Both the position numbers and the translations under genes were made by a program. DNA of 64,000 nt from contig JBAMJV010008065.1 in assembly GCA_037951105.1 (NCBI GenBank), forward strand, positions 62,001-126,000, read 5' to 3'. Positions 1 through 10,639 of this stretch are shown piece after piece (the first letter of the stretch is position 1; the number at the start of each line of letters is the position of its first letter). The DNA comes from Echinarachnius parma (taxonomy: Eukaryota > Echinodermata > Echinoidea > Clypeasteroida > Echinarachniidae). The notes beneath the pieces are model-generated. The model saw only the letters and a list, made by a program, of their open reading frames with translations, did no database searches and had not been told where the DNA came from.

Positions 1-219
1 GTTAAGCAATTTGCGATAATCTATCCTGGGGGTCAATCGTGGACGTCCTAGAGATTCCCGTGGCTTTAATTGACCCTCCTCTCGATGACGTCTGAGGATT
101 TTACAGACCGTAAATTGCGATGTTCCAACGAAATAGTGGACATTGCTTGTTGACACCCCTTCCTGGTGGAGCACAAGCATCGTTTGGCGTGTAGTCAATA
201 GCGTTGGAAGGAGTATGGC
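1..219 (-). pseudogene. Tc1/mariner-like transposase, N-terminal HTH fragment
   Basis: The minus strand is open from 219 to the window edge (73 codons) after a stop at 220-222. The translation reads like the paired-type DNA-binding region of a Tc1-family transposase: a first helix-turn-helix (TSNVHYFVGTSQFTVCKILR), then RRHREEGQLKPRE, then the GRPR AT-hook-like linker (LGRPRLTPR) that normally joins the two HTH halves. The catalytic DDE domain would lie beyond base 1, so completeness cannot be judged. Family knowledge: these proteins bind the element's inverted repeats and cut and paste at TA. There is no Met at the expected N-terminus and the frame is closed just upstream, so a degraded copy is likely. 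Confidence 0.7.
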
Positions 220-440
220 CTATAGAGCCTCTGTGCCAATTTTTGTTGAAAATTTTACGGCCAACTTTGAGAAATGACCCATAACGATGACTTGTTGGAC
301 ATACGCTTTGTTGTACATTGGTAGTTTGGAAACATTATATAATCATTATGTTTAGTCTGAAATGATTCATTAGGCGCAAAAAACAGGAAAAAGAATGAAG
401 TTGGATCTAAAAAAAAAATATTCCAACTTTATGACCAACA
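220..440. other. Unassigned spacer
   Basis: AT-rich sequence between the transposase fragment and the LINE. I see no frame or clear repeat. It may hold the 5' end of the Tc1-like copy, but no inverted repeat partner lies in the window. Confidence 0.4.
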
Positions 441-1282
441 GTGTACAAACATCTGAAAATGATGACCGGTAAAAGAAACGCACAACTGGACATCATCGAT
501 GACTCGCGTGATGATGAATCCCCCGACAGAACTGATGCAGAAAAGGCTGAAGAAATAAAGACTTTCTTCTCCTCCTTCAACAATGATATTCCTCCTCTCA
601 ACCTGCATGACCTGCCAGCCTACCTACCCTCCTCAGCAGCACCACAAACCATCTATCCGTGGGAAGTTTTCAGAGAGCTGAAGAAAACCAAGCCTGGCAA
701 GTCCTGCGGACCGGACCGGATACCAGCTCGACTAATCCGCGAATTCGCCTTGGAAATAGCTACCCCTTTGTGCCACATCCTTAACCTGTCGTACAAATCT
801 GGCATTGTCCCCGACCAGTGGGAAAAGGCCGTTCTAGTCCCAATCCCGAAGGAATCTCCACCGGTTATACTTGATCAACTGCGCCCCATATCACTAACGG
901 ACCATTTTGCAAAAGTCGCGGAACTGTTTATTGCAAGACAACTTCTTTCAGACATCAAGTCCCACCTCGACCCTAAACAATATGGCAGCATACCAGGTCA
1001 GTCAACTACCCATTGTTTAGTCGACCTAGTAAACTTTCTCGCCAAAAACGCAGAACCCCCGAACAATGTCTCTAACGTAATTTGCACCGATTTCAGCAAA
1101 GCTTTCGATAGAGTGAGTCACACTGCCGCAATCAGGAAAATTATCGAGCTCGGCGCGCGCCCGTCGATTGTTCCCTGGCTGTGTAATTTTCTGACGGATC
1201 GCCAGTACAGCGTTCGTTTTAAGGGCACGCGATCGTCATGGGAACCAGTCGAGGCCGAGGTACCGCAAGGCACTCGTTTGGT
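441..1282 (+). pseudogene. Non-LTR retrotransposon reverse transcriptase, N-terminal part (Jockey/CR1-like)
   Basis: The frame encodes the linker and the finger/palm start of a LINE reverse transcriptase. Recognisable blocks in order: LKKTKPGKSCGPDRIPARLI (RT0/1 region), WEKAVLVPIPKE, LRPISLTDHFAKVAE (RT2), QYGSIPGQSTTHCLVDLVN (RT3), TDFSKAFDRVSH (motif A with catalytic Asp), GARPSIVPWLCNFLTDRQYSVRF, and EVPQGT (motif B). Similarity stops at about 1282, just before the expected GP(L/I)LF block, and the sequence becomes a GATCGC-rich repeat. The catalytic YADD motif and the upstream endonuclease are missing. The same element's C-terminus reappears at 2566-2787. It is therefore a dead copy that lost about the middle third of its polymerase. 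The Jockey/CR1/L2 group is inferred from motif style only. Confidence 0.85.
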
Positions 1283-1584
1283 GCGGCCATTGGTGCCCAC
1301 TTTGCGACTTAACACAGATATCAGGGGATCGCTCCTATTTCGGGCAAGATCGCGTAGTAGGCATTGGGCTAGCGACCTTGGAATCACATCAGTTCGCAGT
1401 GAGTCAGCCCGATTCCATTGTGCACGCGATCTTTTCAGTGTGACTTCTTCGTGGTCATGCCTTGGCCCCATTTTGACGCATTGTCGAGGAATACAATAGC
1501 CATGGATTCACGCTTGTTTGATTTGGAATTTGTTGAATGTGCGAGCATGACCAGTCATGGCTAGCCGTTTTAACATTTATTTCC

Positions 1585-2012
1585 TTTTCTTGATATCAAG
1601 AAAAGAATTCTTGGTTCTCGCAGGGCGCCTTTGAAAAGCAGTTTCGCATAACTAAACATGGAATTCTTGATGTAAAGAAATCATTTTCTGTTGTTAACCA
1701 ATGGTAATTCTTGGGCAGCTTGGGCTAGTATGCTCCCCTGGGAGTTGAGATGGTGCACAAGATAGTTGTGCGGGTTTGAACTGTACCTGATGACCAAGGT
1801 ATAATAATGCGCCTCTGAATAGGGCACCTAGATACATGGCGCTCTATAAATGCTATATATTATTATTATTATTATTTCAAGAATTCAATTCTTGATATCA
1901 AGAAATCGAATTCTGGATATCATGAATTTATTTCTTGATATCAAGAATTTAATTATTGATATATAAAAACAGAATTTTTGATATGAAGGATTGGATTCTT
2001 GTTATCAGGAAA
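1585..2012. repeat. Palindromic TTCTTGATATCAAGAA minisatellite (degraded copy)
   Basis: The 16-base palindrome TTCTTGATATCAAGAA and variants recur at about 1590-1620 and 1878-2012. The flank gccgttttaacatttatt (1565 on) is found in reverse complement next to the much better preserved array at 44054-44545, so both are copies of one element. The phrase gattttctgttgt..caatggtaattcttg (about 1681-1713) is shared too. This copy is split by a SINE-like unit. Confidence 0.75.
1712..1876 (+). mobile_element. Probable SINE with (ATT)n tail
   Basis: A roughly 165-base unit sits inside the palindromic minisatellite. It ends with ggcgctctataaatgc followed by tatatattattattattatt. The combination 'GCGCTxTATAAATGC + (TATT/ATT)n' is a common 3' end of invertebrate and deuterostome SINEs. 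I cannot see a convincing tRNA or 5S head, so the class is inferred from the tail alone. Confidence 0.45.
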
Positions 2013-2565
2013 TATGAATAATTGTTCAAACGGCTTGCCATTTGTGCGATCCCGCCCGACATGCGATCGAGACCGATCTGGGCGGTGCTCACTGTGCGAA
2101 TCTGCTTGCGAGTTTGCCCGATCGAAGCCGGAGGTCGCCAGATTTGTCAACATGTCCAAAACCTGGCGACCGCAACCGACACCACCCTTGCGGACGCGAG
2201 TTACAGCGATCTGGGGTGCCCACTTTGCTACTTAACCACAGATCTCAGGGGATCGCTCCTATTCGGGCAAGATCGCTAGGCGCAGATCGCAAAGTGGGCA
2301 CTGGGTTTATTTTAAAAAAAACTCGCAAAGCGCATTATGATGTCAAGACAAGCAAGAGCGAACAATACCTGGCTGTATCAACCATGCACGCATGCGTGGA
2401 AATGGGGACAATATGAAGTCGCCGTGAGATCGCATAGTGGGCACCGAAAAGATCGCGTACGCAATGAGATCGGGCTGACTCGCGGCGAACTGGTGCGATT
2501 CACACCGAACCGAGATCGCTAGCAACTCGGGCTAGATCGCAAGCGCAGATCGCCTAGTGGGCACT

Positions 2566-2787
2566 AGGCTTAACTTGCAAACTCTCTCTAGCCGCCGGGA
2601 ACAGCTGTGTCTGTCCTTTGCCCGCAAAGCTTTCAAGTCGGACACGAGAGACTGGTTCACACCTGTAGTACAAACCAGAAACCTAAGAAACTACCGAGTG
2701 TGTGTCGAACCTAAATCCAAAACGAACAGATACAAAAACAGTCCCATCCCATTTGTTGCTAGTCTGTTAAACAAGAATGGATGTTAA
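2566..2787 (+). pseudogene. LINE reverse transcriptase C-terminus (same element as 441-1282)
   Basis: The frame reads LNLQTLSSRREQLCLSFARK, then DTRDWFTPVVQTRNLRNYRV, then TNRYKNSPIPFVASLLN, and ends at a stop at 2785-2787. This is the classic C-terminal tail of Jockey/CR1/L2-type LINE ORF2 (RRE.LC..FA.K ... T.RY..SPIP.L...LN). It lies in the same orientation as the N-terminal RT fragment and is followed by an AT-rich 3' UTR. The segment holding YADD and the thumb is absent. Confidence 0.8.
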
Positions 2788-2969
2788 ACGTTACACGGTG
2801 TTCTTTTTTTAGGGGTTTCTTACATAGTATCATTTATGATTACAATTCATCAATTTGATAAGACATGGAATGTGCTTTAATTATTTATTATTCATAATAT
2901 AATTTTGTATTACTTTTCTCTGCGTAATTTTAATCGTGATATTTTTCACGATATACTTTATTTAATGTA

Positions 2970-3504
2970 AACTGGGCTCCAAAAGAAACTTATCACTTTT
3001 TCAGAGCGACGCTCACTAAAATCCATAGCACCAAATTGATTCATATTTAGACACAGATAAGCTATTATTCTCCTTATGAAGCATATCTAAAAAATTACAA
3101 GTTTGCTTTTGCCAAAAAAGAGAAAAATGTCATGGAATCACTACAGGTCACTTTTCAAAAATCACAGAAACTGCTCGCTGCGAACCTCCACGAAAGGCGG
3201 TCTATTCAGAACTTTCAATAGCTATTCATTCAACTTCAAAGCGGGTTATGTAACCACTAGACTGGCTATTGTCCGTACCGAGCTCTGTGCCCGGAAAGCG
3301 AGCAGTTTCTGTGATTTTTGAAAAATGACCTCTTGCGATTTCACCTTATTGTATTCTTTGTTGACTAAAGCAAACATATTTTTTTAGATGAGCTTGCTAA
3401 GGAGTATTATATCTATTCTATGCCCAATTATGATTACTTTTTATGCTTTGGATTTTAATGTGTGTCGCTCTGAAGAAGTGATAAGTTTCTTTTGGAGCCC
3501 AGTT
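2970..3504. mobile_element. Fold-back MITE with TA target duplication
   Basis: The left end AACTGGGCTCCAAAAGAAAC and continuing bases are repeated inverted at the right end, and TA flanks both sides (2968-2969 and 3505-3506), as for Tc1/mariner-type insertion. The complementarity runs on for about 210 bases: the inner edge of the left arm (about 3146-3180, ttcaaaaatcacagaaactg) pairs with 3298-3332. Only about 115 bases form the loop. No transposase frame is present; the 72-codon frame at 3103-3321 is simply the hairpin read through. Confidence 0.85.
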
Positions 3505-3507
3505 TAT

Positions 3508-3875
3508 GTGCAACCCTTTCTGTCTGAATGATTTTAAAACTGGATACTTTTATAAATATTTAAAACAATTGGATGCGGCTTTCTAAAAATAAATGTAATA
3601 TAGTTGCTATACCATGTATACCGCCATTTGATTTCTTACTTGCCCATTAGGCATATTGCTTATAATATGTATTTATATATATATATATAATTGCGCAACC
3701 CTTTCTCTCTGTAATAATCCTTGAATGATTTTAAAATTGGATACTTTTCTAAATAATTAAAACAATTGGATGCGGCTTTCTAAAAATAAATGTAATATAG
3801 TTGCAATACCGCCATTTGAAATTTTACTTGCACATTAGGCATATTGCTTATAATAATTATGTATATATAATTTGT
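3508..3875. repeat. Tandem duplication, about 180-base unit
   Basis: gcaaccctttct...gattttaaaa...ggatgcggctttctaaaaat...ccgccatttga...cattaggcatattgcttata occurs twice in a row (about 3510-3670 and 3693-3860), separated by a short (TA)n stretch. Confidence 0.8.
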
Positions 3876-4330
3876 TTAAACTTAATTGGATACCTAGTTT
3901 ATAGTTGTACTACTCACACACTTTGATACAAGTAAATGCATTTATTTGTTTGAGATATATTATTATTGCATGACTGTATATAAATATATTATAGTTGTAA
4001 TACTGGATGCATCATAAATACATGTCTATTATAAAGCGGTCTGTAAGATTACTTGCTTTTAATTTATGATTACAACTCATTAATGTGATAAGACATAACG
4101 TGCTATAATAACTTAATATTCATATACATGTACATTCTTTTGTATTATTTTCCTCTGCGCAATTTCGATAGTGACAATTTTCCTTGTTGACATAGTATCT
4201 ATTTTACTTTCAACTTGTATTATTTTAGTATAATGTTGTTTGATGTATTATGTATTTTCACACTGTAAATGCTACGCAATTTAGCCGTATGGCTACGAGT
4301 TTGCATGAATAAAATAAACCTTTCATATAT

Positions 4331-5010
4331 AAGAGACATTTTCCCTTGCTATCAGTTTCCATTCAGGCAAAATGAAGCAAATTCGAATTTTGGGTGTACA
4401 GAGTGAGAAGGGCGCTAAATACATAACGCCCTAACGGGTGCAAAATATTGACAATTTCGTTTCGAGTGAAAAGGGCGTTATTATTTCACGATAAAATCAT
4501 TGATCTATTTGCCTAATCGAGTATTTTGTAGGATTATGATTGCATTAAACGCGAAAATTCCCAGAAAATAGTGAAATTTTGTTTTAAATTGTTTGAAAGG
4601 AGAAGGGCGTTAAAAGTATCCACTAACTCTGTAACATTTTTCTAAAAGTGGTATTTGAGACTTCAGTCTTATACCAGTTTCATTGTCAGTTTCTCTTGAA
4701 TAAAACATTGATTCACAAAGAGTACTGTTTACCTAGTGAAAAAGTAAAAATTTATGTCGGATTTTATCGTCTGCTGCTGAATCTGAAATATCAAAACCCA
4801 TTTCATTTTTCTCTTTTGATGAGCAATACCATGATTTTGGTCGAATTTGATATTGTTAGTGGGTACCTTTATGTAATTCATACCCCAACTGGGTGCGTAA
4901 AAAGTGCGATTTCGTTTAATGTGTTGAGGGCGCTAATAGAATACCGGATTATAAAAACGGTCCAAGTCCAATTTGGGGAAGATAAACGTTAATTACCCCC
5001 CCCCCCCCCC
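4331..5010. other. Intergenic; partial copy of a TTAA-type MITE, ending in poly-C
   Basis: The 4610-4745 stretch (atttgagacttcagtcttat, then gtttacctagtgaaaaa) resembles the left half of the MITE at 20159-20704 (atttgagacttcaatcctat ... gtttacctagtgaaaaa), so it is probably a truncated relative. A 114-codon open frame at 4648-4992 lies over it and has no recognisable domain. A poly-C tract at 4994-5020 follows. Confidence 0.45.
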
Positions 5011-5642
5011 CCTCCCCCGCAAGAAGTGCTAAAATTGAGTGAGTGAAATCTATATAATGTAAGTTTGACCCAAGTGCAGGACTTGGGCCAGTCTTACATT
5101 CATGTTATAGCTCCCTCTCGCATCACTCCTTGTCTAAGCTTACTAAGCTTGTCTAAGCTTAATTGCTGTTGCATTGTTTCAACAGATGAATTTTAACTGA
5201 GTTCAATCTTACAATGTTTTGTGAACAATACAGAAGTGATTCCTTTCATCTTACTTACATGTACTGCGCATACTTTCCAGTTATGTAGTTTGTATACTAG
5301 CTATTTAATATATAGTTTGTATACTAGTAGTTTGTGTAGTTATGTAGTTTGTGTAATAGCTATTTAATAATAACGATGAATTGGAGACTGAGTCATGACC
5401 AAGTATTGGGACATGATGTGATATGGTGCATGTTTTCAGTGCGCATGTGAGTCAGAAAAGTGTATATTCTGAATTTAGGAACACAAAGAAGTTATAGCTT
5501 TTGAGGGTGCTGCAGTGCAGATTGAAAAGTAAATGGGTAATTTTACCATCATTGCTGGTCATACATGTAGTTTGCATAGTGCGGTGGTCAATGCAAGATT
5601 AAAAGGATAATGTTGACTCGCATGTATTGTGTGTGCGTGTGC

Positions 5643-5694
<52 letters not shown>

Positions 5695-5698
5695 GCGT

Positions 5699-5740
<42 letters not shown>

Positions 5741-5929
5741 ATATAATATGTAAATACTGTATTTAATATTTTGTTATTTTGATGTATTGTTTGTATTTCA
5801 GGGACCGTCTGAAAAACAGTCTTTGGCTGAGTACGGTTCCCTGGTGAAATAAAATTAAAATAAATACAAATACGGCTCTGACACACACAATGTATGTTTA
5901 TGAAAAAAGTCATAAGAGTACAGAAGGTA
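5011..5929. repeat. Intergenic with (TG)n microsatellite at 5630-5733
   Basis: About 100 bases of TG repeats interrupted by CG steps. The rest of the interval is AT-rich, with short local repeats (tatgtagtttgta... at 5283-5350). I see no gene; the minus-strand frame over the microsatellite is an artefact. Confidence 0.8.
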
Positions 5930-6290
5930 TGACGTCATAAATTTTTTTTTTTTTTTTTTTCAAATTTGAACTTCATATTCCGAAGGAACATCAAAAATTA
6001 TGTCCAAATACCGAAAATCAATTGAATATGTTAAGTATTGGCTGAGATATGCCCATCCGAATGAATTTTACTTCAATGCATGGGCACTCCATGATATAGT
6101 GCTCTGGTTCATAACATTATGAACCAGAGCAGTATAACACTGAGTGCCTATTGCCAAACAAATTCATTCGGATGGGCATATCTCAGCCAATACTTAACAT
6201 ATTCAATTTATTTTCGGTATTTGGTTCTTTCGGAAAATGAAGTTCAAATTTGAAAATTCTAAAAATAGTTTTTGACGTCACATTTTGACG
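5930..6290. repeat. Long near-perfect inverted repeat (hairpin)
   Basis: Arms run from tgacgtcataaattttt through ttcaaatttgaacttcat and gttaagtattggctgagata to a centre at about 6110 (ctctggttcat aacatt atgaaccagag), then back in reverse complement to gaagttcaaatttgaaaa (about 6241-6258) and tgacgtca. This is a roughly 330-base fold-back element with TGACGTCA words at both outer edges. No coding content. Confidence 0.85.
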
Positions 6291-6599
6291 TCACACTTCA
6301 CCACTCTATATTGTCAATGACAAAAATAGCACTTTAGGTGGGAAATGTTTTTTCCCATAATATAACAAAAAATAGTAATGTTCAACAAGATGTCATAATA
6401 CGGACGAGCCCTTTACATCAGTTATCTACAAAGAAAATACAATATTCATCTTCCTCAAATGGAAAAAATGAACAATAATTTGTCATAATGCCCCCCCCCC
6501 CCCCCCAAAAAAAAAAAAAACAATAATCATTAAAAGCTTTGCATAAGTATTTCATCTATAATTTTGTTTTTAATCCACCGTACATGAGCAGTTTGTTAT

Positions 6600-7420
6600 A
6601 TTACATTTTTACATTTGTGGGTGTTCTTTGGAAAAATACAAAAATATCAAATGTATATCCCACATATGACAAAACGGTCATATATTTACTTTAGCATGCA
6701 CACTTGTGACTCCGTTTGTGTACATTGTGAACATGACCATGGAGCCCAAATTTGCAGGCTAATTTCTTAAAAGTTTACCCATTATCATGAACTATACCGT
6801 ATAATAATCAATTGTTTAAATAAGCATTAATGTCTATATCGAATTTTCAAAGTTGGATACCGAATCTCATAGGTTTACAAGTGCGTTTGAAAATTTGTGG
6901 TTGGTTTCATAATTTTCATATTTTAACATTTGTAGGCATTTCTACATTTGTGGGTGCGATAATCAACTGATCAACCACAAATGTAGAATTACATGCACAT
7001 CACCCACTAATGTAAAAATGTAAAAATGTGTGCGTCGTTATCTGTAATTAGATAGCGTTTAAACATGTATGCGTGTTTCCGTAGGTTGCTAGTTTCATTG
7101 TGTTTGTGCGTGCATGCAATATTGTGAAGGTGATGTAGGCTATTTTTGCGCCATATTTTTATTTACATTTGTGGGCGACGTTTGCGAATTATTTCTACAT
7201 TAGTCGGCGTTTCTACATTTGTGGTCCCTGTTCAATTTCTACATTAGTGGTTTATTTTCTATATTTGTGGTTGATGTTCTTCTACATTTGTTGTCGTTTC
7301 TACATATGTGGATTTTCTACATTTGAGGGTTCAACACGGGCAGTAAATGGAGGTCAAATGTCACTGGCGTGCTGACGTTGTGCATTGAATTTCCTCCAGT
7401 ATTTCTACATTTATCGATAC
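6600..7420. repeat. Cluster of CTACATTTGTGG-type words
   Basis: At least twelve copies of (T)CTACATTTGTGGG or close variants occur here, densest at 7190-7340 (spacing about 20 bases), with two in the reverse orientation at about 6972-7010. Outside the cluster I see no gene. Confidence 0.7.
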
Positions 7421-7836
7421 CAAGGTTCGGATTGTACCACACAATTCCTTTTTTATATAGATGATTTTGGTAACTTTCCCAATACCGTTATTTGGCTTTC
7501 TAACCCTTACTTAAGCTGATACAAACATATCTAATTTGCAGAATCAAGATGATAACAAAAAATAATTAGTTGTATATGTATAAAGTTTTCTGATGTTTAT
7601 TGCCAGTAAGTTTCTTTTCTATTCTACGATGGATCCCTATATAGAATTTATGAACACCCCTAAAACGTATTATTCAAGTCAAGACTTACACAGTATATGT
7701 GCAAGTTTTGCCGTACATGTAAAAGGATAGTGGGACCAAAGATAGTATATTATGCTCCGCTAATACAATACATCGTGAGAATGAGCTGTGATTTTGTTGT
7801 TGTGACGGATAGTTTGTAGATAGAGGTAGCCCCACA
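7421..7836. other. Intergenic, nothing recognised
   Basis: AT-rich sequence without a coding frame, inverted repeat or clear similarity to other parts of the window. Confidence 0.4.
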
Positions 7837-8538
7837 TACTAAGAAAAAATGGGTCAATTTTGCACCCTTTTTTTTTGCCACACTGGCAGCACCTTTATAG
7901 GTGCACATTTGCACCCTTATATTAACCAAAACAAAGTCGCACCTTCGGGTTAAAGGTGCATCGTTGCATCTTTTTGAGTGCACAGTAGCACCCGAACATG
8001 CCAATCTGACGTCTGTGTTTTTAACCTTGCACCTTGAATCTAAAGTGCAGCTTTTCACCCTACCTACAGGTGCAAAGTTCCACCTTAAAATGAGCTGCCA
8101 CCGTTGCAAATAAATGTCACCTCTAAAAGGTTTAACGTTGTGCCTTTTATTCTAAGGTGCAGAAAAAGGTGAAAAAAAGTAAAATGCAACCATTTTTTAC
8201 CAAATGTATTTTTTCACTTCAAATTTTGTTTATTCATGAATATTTATCTCAGCGATCAGGAAAATAAAAAACTAAGTTGCAACTGTACACCTTCTGGCAA
8301 AGTGCTATATATATAGCTGCACCAAATAATTTGAAGGTTAAAAGTTGCACTGTTAAGATACAATTTAGAACTCTAAATGTGAAGAGTTGCACCTTTATGA
8401 CGCAAAAAGGTGCAAACATGCTATCTGTATATTTACACCTTGACTTAAACGTGGAATTATGCACCTTTAGAGGAGCAACTATAAGACAAGCGGTTTGCAC
8501 CTTTTCAAAGGTGCAAAATTGACCCATTTTTTCTTAGT
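7837..8538. mobile_element. MITE filled with GGTGCA/TGCACC words
   Basis: Terminal inverted repeats: ACTAAGAAAAAATGGGTCAA... at 7838 and its reverse complement ending at about 8538, a perfect match of about 29 bases including TTTTGCACC. The body contains many more TGCACC and GGTGCA words in alternating orientation about every 20-40 bases. I could not define a target-site duplication. The frames on both strands (7750-8109, 8249-8527) are mirror readings of the array and are not genes. Confidence 0.75.
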
Positions 8539-8895
8539 GTGCATTGCACCAAGGATCTCCCTCATCTCTTCCTTGTTTGCCAAGTTGATGGGCAGGACGA
8601 GAAAAATTAGGAAATCAGACGTGGGAATACCCATGTACCTTGTTGGTTGCGTATAAACATAACGTAAAGAAGGTACACATTTGCACTCTTCACAATTCAC
8701 ATGCTTAAGGGTGCAAAACGCTGCTACAATAGCTGCACGCGAAAGCATGTAAGGATGCAAGTTTGCACCTTACTTTTTCATGGGGTGCATGCACCGAAGC
8801 AGCCTAAGAGAGTGCACGTCTGCACCTCATAATGGTGTAGATCCCAACTTAGGGTGCAAAACTGCACCCTTAAGGGTGCTGCTTATGTGCAAAAT
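8539..8895. repeat. Outlying GGTGCA/TGCACC array
   Basis: The same words continue outside the right terminal repeat (ggtgcaaaactgcaccc at about 8852-8868, ggtgcatgcacc at about 8782-8793). This suggests a second, older or truncated copy of the same element family. Confidence 0.6.
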
Positions 8896-9249
8896 TATTC
8901 CTGTATTAGCGTGATAAGATTGTATTATATGGCTTGGTCAAATACAAGTACTAGTAATTGATTGGCTAAACACGGTCACGTGGCTTGTAAAATACCACTT
9001 CACAAAGCAAAACTTTCTTATCGAGCTCAAAGGCTAAAAGTGTAAAGATGTGTAATAGATGTTAACTTTGTTGTTGGAAACAACACGGAATGTTCCCTTG
9101 GGATTTAAAAGGATATTTCGGGAAGACAAAACATCTCATAATCTTCCTTTAATACCATTTCAAATCCCTCGGAAAGAAACGTTCCGTGATGTTCGCTCCT
9201 CCGACAGTTACCATCAATACAATGTATAGCGACAGAAGGGAATACGTTG

Positions 9250-9762
9250 ACTGTTAAAACGCTGTGTAAAAAAACGCTGTGTAAAAATGGTTGTTGAATC
9301 TTTTTATACAACTTTAGGTGTAGCATGAATAGTTGTAGAAAGAAGGATTGTGTAAAGCGGCCATTGTTCAAGCGCTGTTGAAAAGTGTTAAATCACGTGA
9401 TAGTTTCGACCGCGAAATCACCGCGACAAAACCCCTTTTGTCCCCCAGTAGACCAAGCGAACCGAGTTAGCGCAGTCAGTAGCGTGTTAGACTTATAACC
9501 CAAAGACCCCCGGTTCGATTCCGACCTTGCCGCTTTTTAGTACAATCCTTTTTGTATTTGCTACAAAAACAACGCTGTTGTTGAAATTTATTCTAAACAA
9601 CAGTTGTGGAAAAAAATAAAACAACAGTTGTGTAAACTTGAAACAACTGGGGTTATTGAATGCTTTCAACAACAGTTGGATGGTTCATATGTTAAACAGC
9701 GGTTGTTGAAAATTTTCAACACGTTGTTGAATATGTTTACACAGCGTTTTAACAGTGTAAAG
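9250..9762. mobile_element. MITE with CTGTTAAAACGCTGTGTAAA ends
   Basis: The 20-base CTGTTAAAACGCTGTGTAAA at 9251-9270 is repeated inverted at about 9735-9754. The body contains repeated self-complementary words of the type CAACAACNGTTGTTG and AACAGTTGTGTAAA. A tRNA-like segment with Pol III boxes lies in the middle. No transposase is present; the 60-codon frame at 9604-9786 is repeat sequence. Confidence 0.75.
9455..9535 (+). pseudogene. tRNA-like pseudogene / SINE head (anticodon TAT)
   Basis: gttagcgcagtcagtagcg matches an A box and D arm, and ggttcgattcc matches a B box and T arm. A loop cttataa between them would give anticodon TAT (Ile). The acceptor strands and most anticodon-stem pairs do not match, so it cannot fold as a good tRNA. 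It is best seen as a tRNA-derived SINE head or a tRNA pseudogene carried within the MITE. Confidence 0.55.
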
Positions 9763-9777
9763 TGCCCAAGGGCCTGT

Positions 9778-9893
9778 ATTCCATAAACACATTTAAGCAA
9801 GAAATCTTAGCATGTGTGCTTATTATAAGCAAAAATGCTTAGATCTAAGCATTTCCCCCTTGGTTAGATCTAAGCATTTTTGCTTAAATCTTT
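9778..9893. repeat. Small hairpin with AGATCT/AAGCATTT words
   Basis: AAGCAAAAATGCTTAGATCT at about 9828 pairs with its reverse complement at about 9866-9885, separated by about 14 bases. The outer sequence (cctgtattccataaacac, ttaagcaa) recalls the GGGCCGTATGCATAAA MITE family at 35347 but is not the same. Confidence 0.6.
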
Positions 9894-10639
9894 TTTTAGA
9901 CGTACTTTTCAGTATCGATACTGTACCGGATAAGCTCTAGCTAGTCACCCCGACCGCCAGCGCCAGCGGCCCCGGCGCGGCGGTGCTCGCTTAGCAGTAC
10001 ACGGTGAGGTGGCTGTTGTAGATAGCTGTACTACTTTTTATTAGTGGGCTGTTAGTAGTTCAAGGGTGACATACATTTTGATTAAGGTGTCCCTTGTAAT
10101 TTGTATGCATTCTTTAAAGAATTAATTAGGTCCATCTTCAACTCAGACGATGTATGATATCAATACTGCATGTTACCAAATAATATCTTTACGTATCAGC
10201 AGCACCTTACCCAAGTACCTCTGTGCAAATGAAGGGGAGGGTTAATAGGTTGGAAAGGTGATGTTGTAATGAGCAGAGGTGGCTATAAGGTGATCGAGTT
10301 AAAATATTTGGGATCAACTATTCAATGTAATAAGTGCTATAAGAAAGTCAACAACCATGGCCATGATAGAGTGGACGGGGGTGGGGGGAGGGGGCAGCCC
10401 AGCAGTGATTTGTGAAAGAACGACGTCTGCGAAAATGAAAAGGGGAAATTGACAATGAAGACGGTATTGAGACCTTGGCGGGGCTAGCGACCGGGGGGGG
10501 GGGGGGGGGGGGGGCACTCACGTATATTGGCAATACGAGTATGTGCCACTTAGAAGACCCCATTTTTCGGAACCGATCGCCGCTCTCAAAGGTCTAATCT
10601 TACCCCCAAAAACCACTCTTTTGACATATGAATTTGTGA
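9894..10639. other. Intergenic; GC-rich patch and G-tract
   Basis: A GC-rich patch (about 9950-9995) and a poly-G run (about 10492-10514) stand out. No exon or repeat family is recognised. Frames across the G-tract encode poly-Pro on the minus strand and are not credible. Confidence 0.45.

Larger units (their letters stand above)
1283..2565. mobile_element. GATCGC/GTGGGCAC-rich fold-back element inside the LINE
   Basis: The left end carries ggtgcccactttgcgac (1294 on) and the right end agatcgcctagtgggcac (about 2547-2564), which are inverted relatives. Between them the words GATCGC and AGTGGGCAC recur on both strands. The block around 1320-1480 is an inverted relative of 2430-2565; for example gatcgggctgactcgc at about 2470 matches the reverse of 1390-1412. 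The middle holds a palindromic minisatellite and a SINE-like unit. It separates two parts of one LINE reverse transcriptase, although the intervening LINE coding sequence is also gone, so this was not a clean insertion. The short frames here (for example 2042-2416) are read through repeats and are not genes. Confidence 0.6.
2788..4330 (+). other. LINE 3' UTR with internal duplications and an inserted fold-back element
   Basis: AT-rich non-coding sequence follows the ORF2 stop. A segment at about 2834-2945 (tttatgattacaattcat...) is repeated in direct orientation at about 4063-4200 (tttatgattacaactcat...). The region ends at about 4260-4325 with gctacgcaatttagccgtat and gcatgaataaaataaacc, typical of the extreme 3' end and AATAAA of CR1/L2-like LINEs. 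A TA-flanked fold-back element (2970-3504) and a tandem duplication (about 3508-3875) lie inside it. Confidence 0.6.

Noticed and set aside
4648-4992. 114-codon plus-strand frame
   Set aside because: Overlaps a partial repeat copy, with no recognised domain and no splice context.
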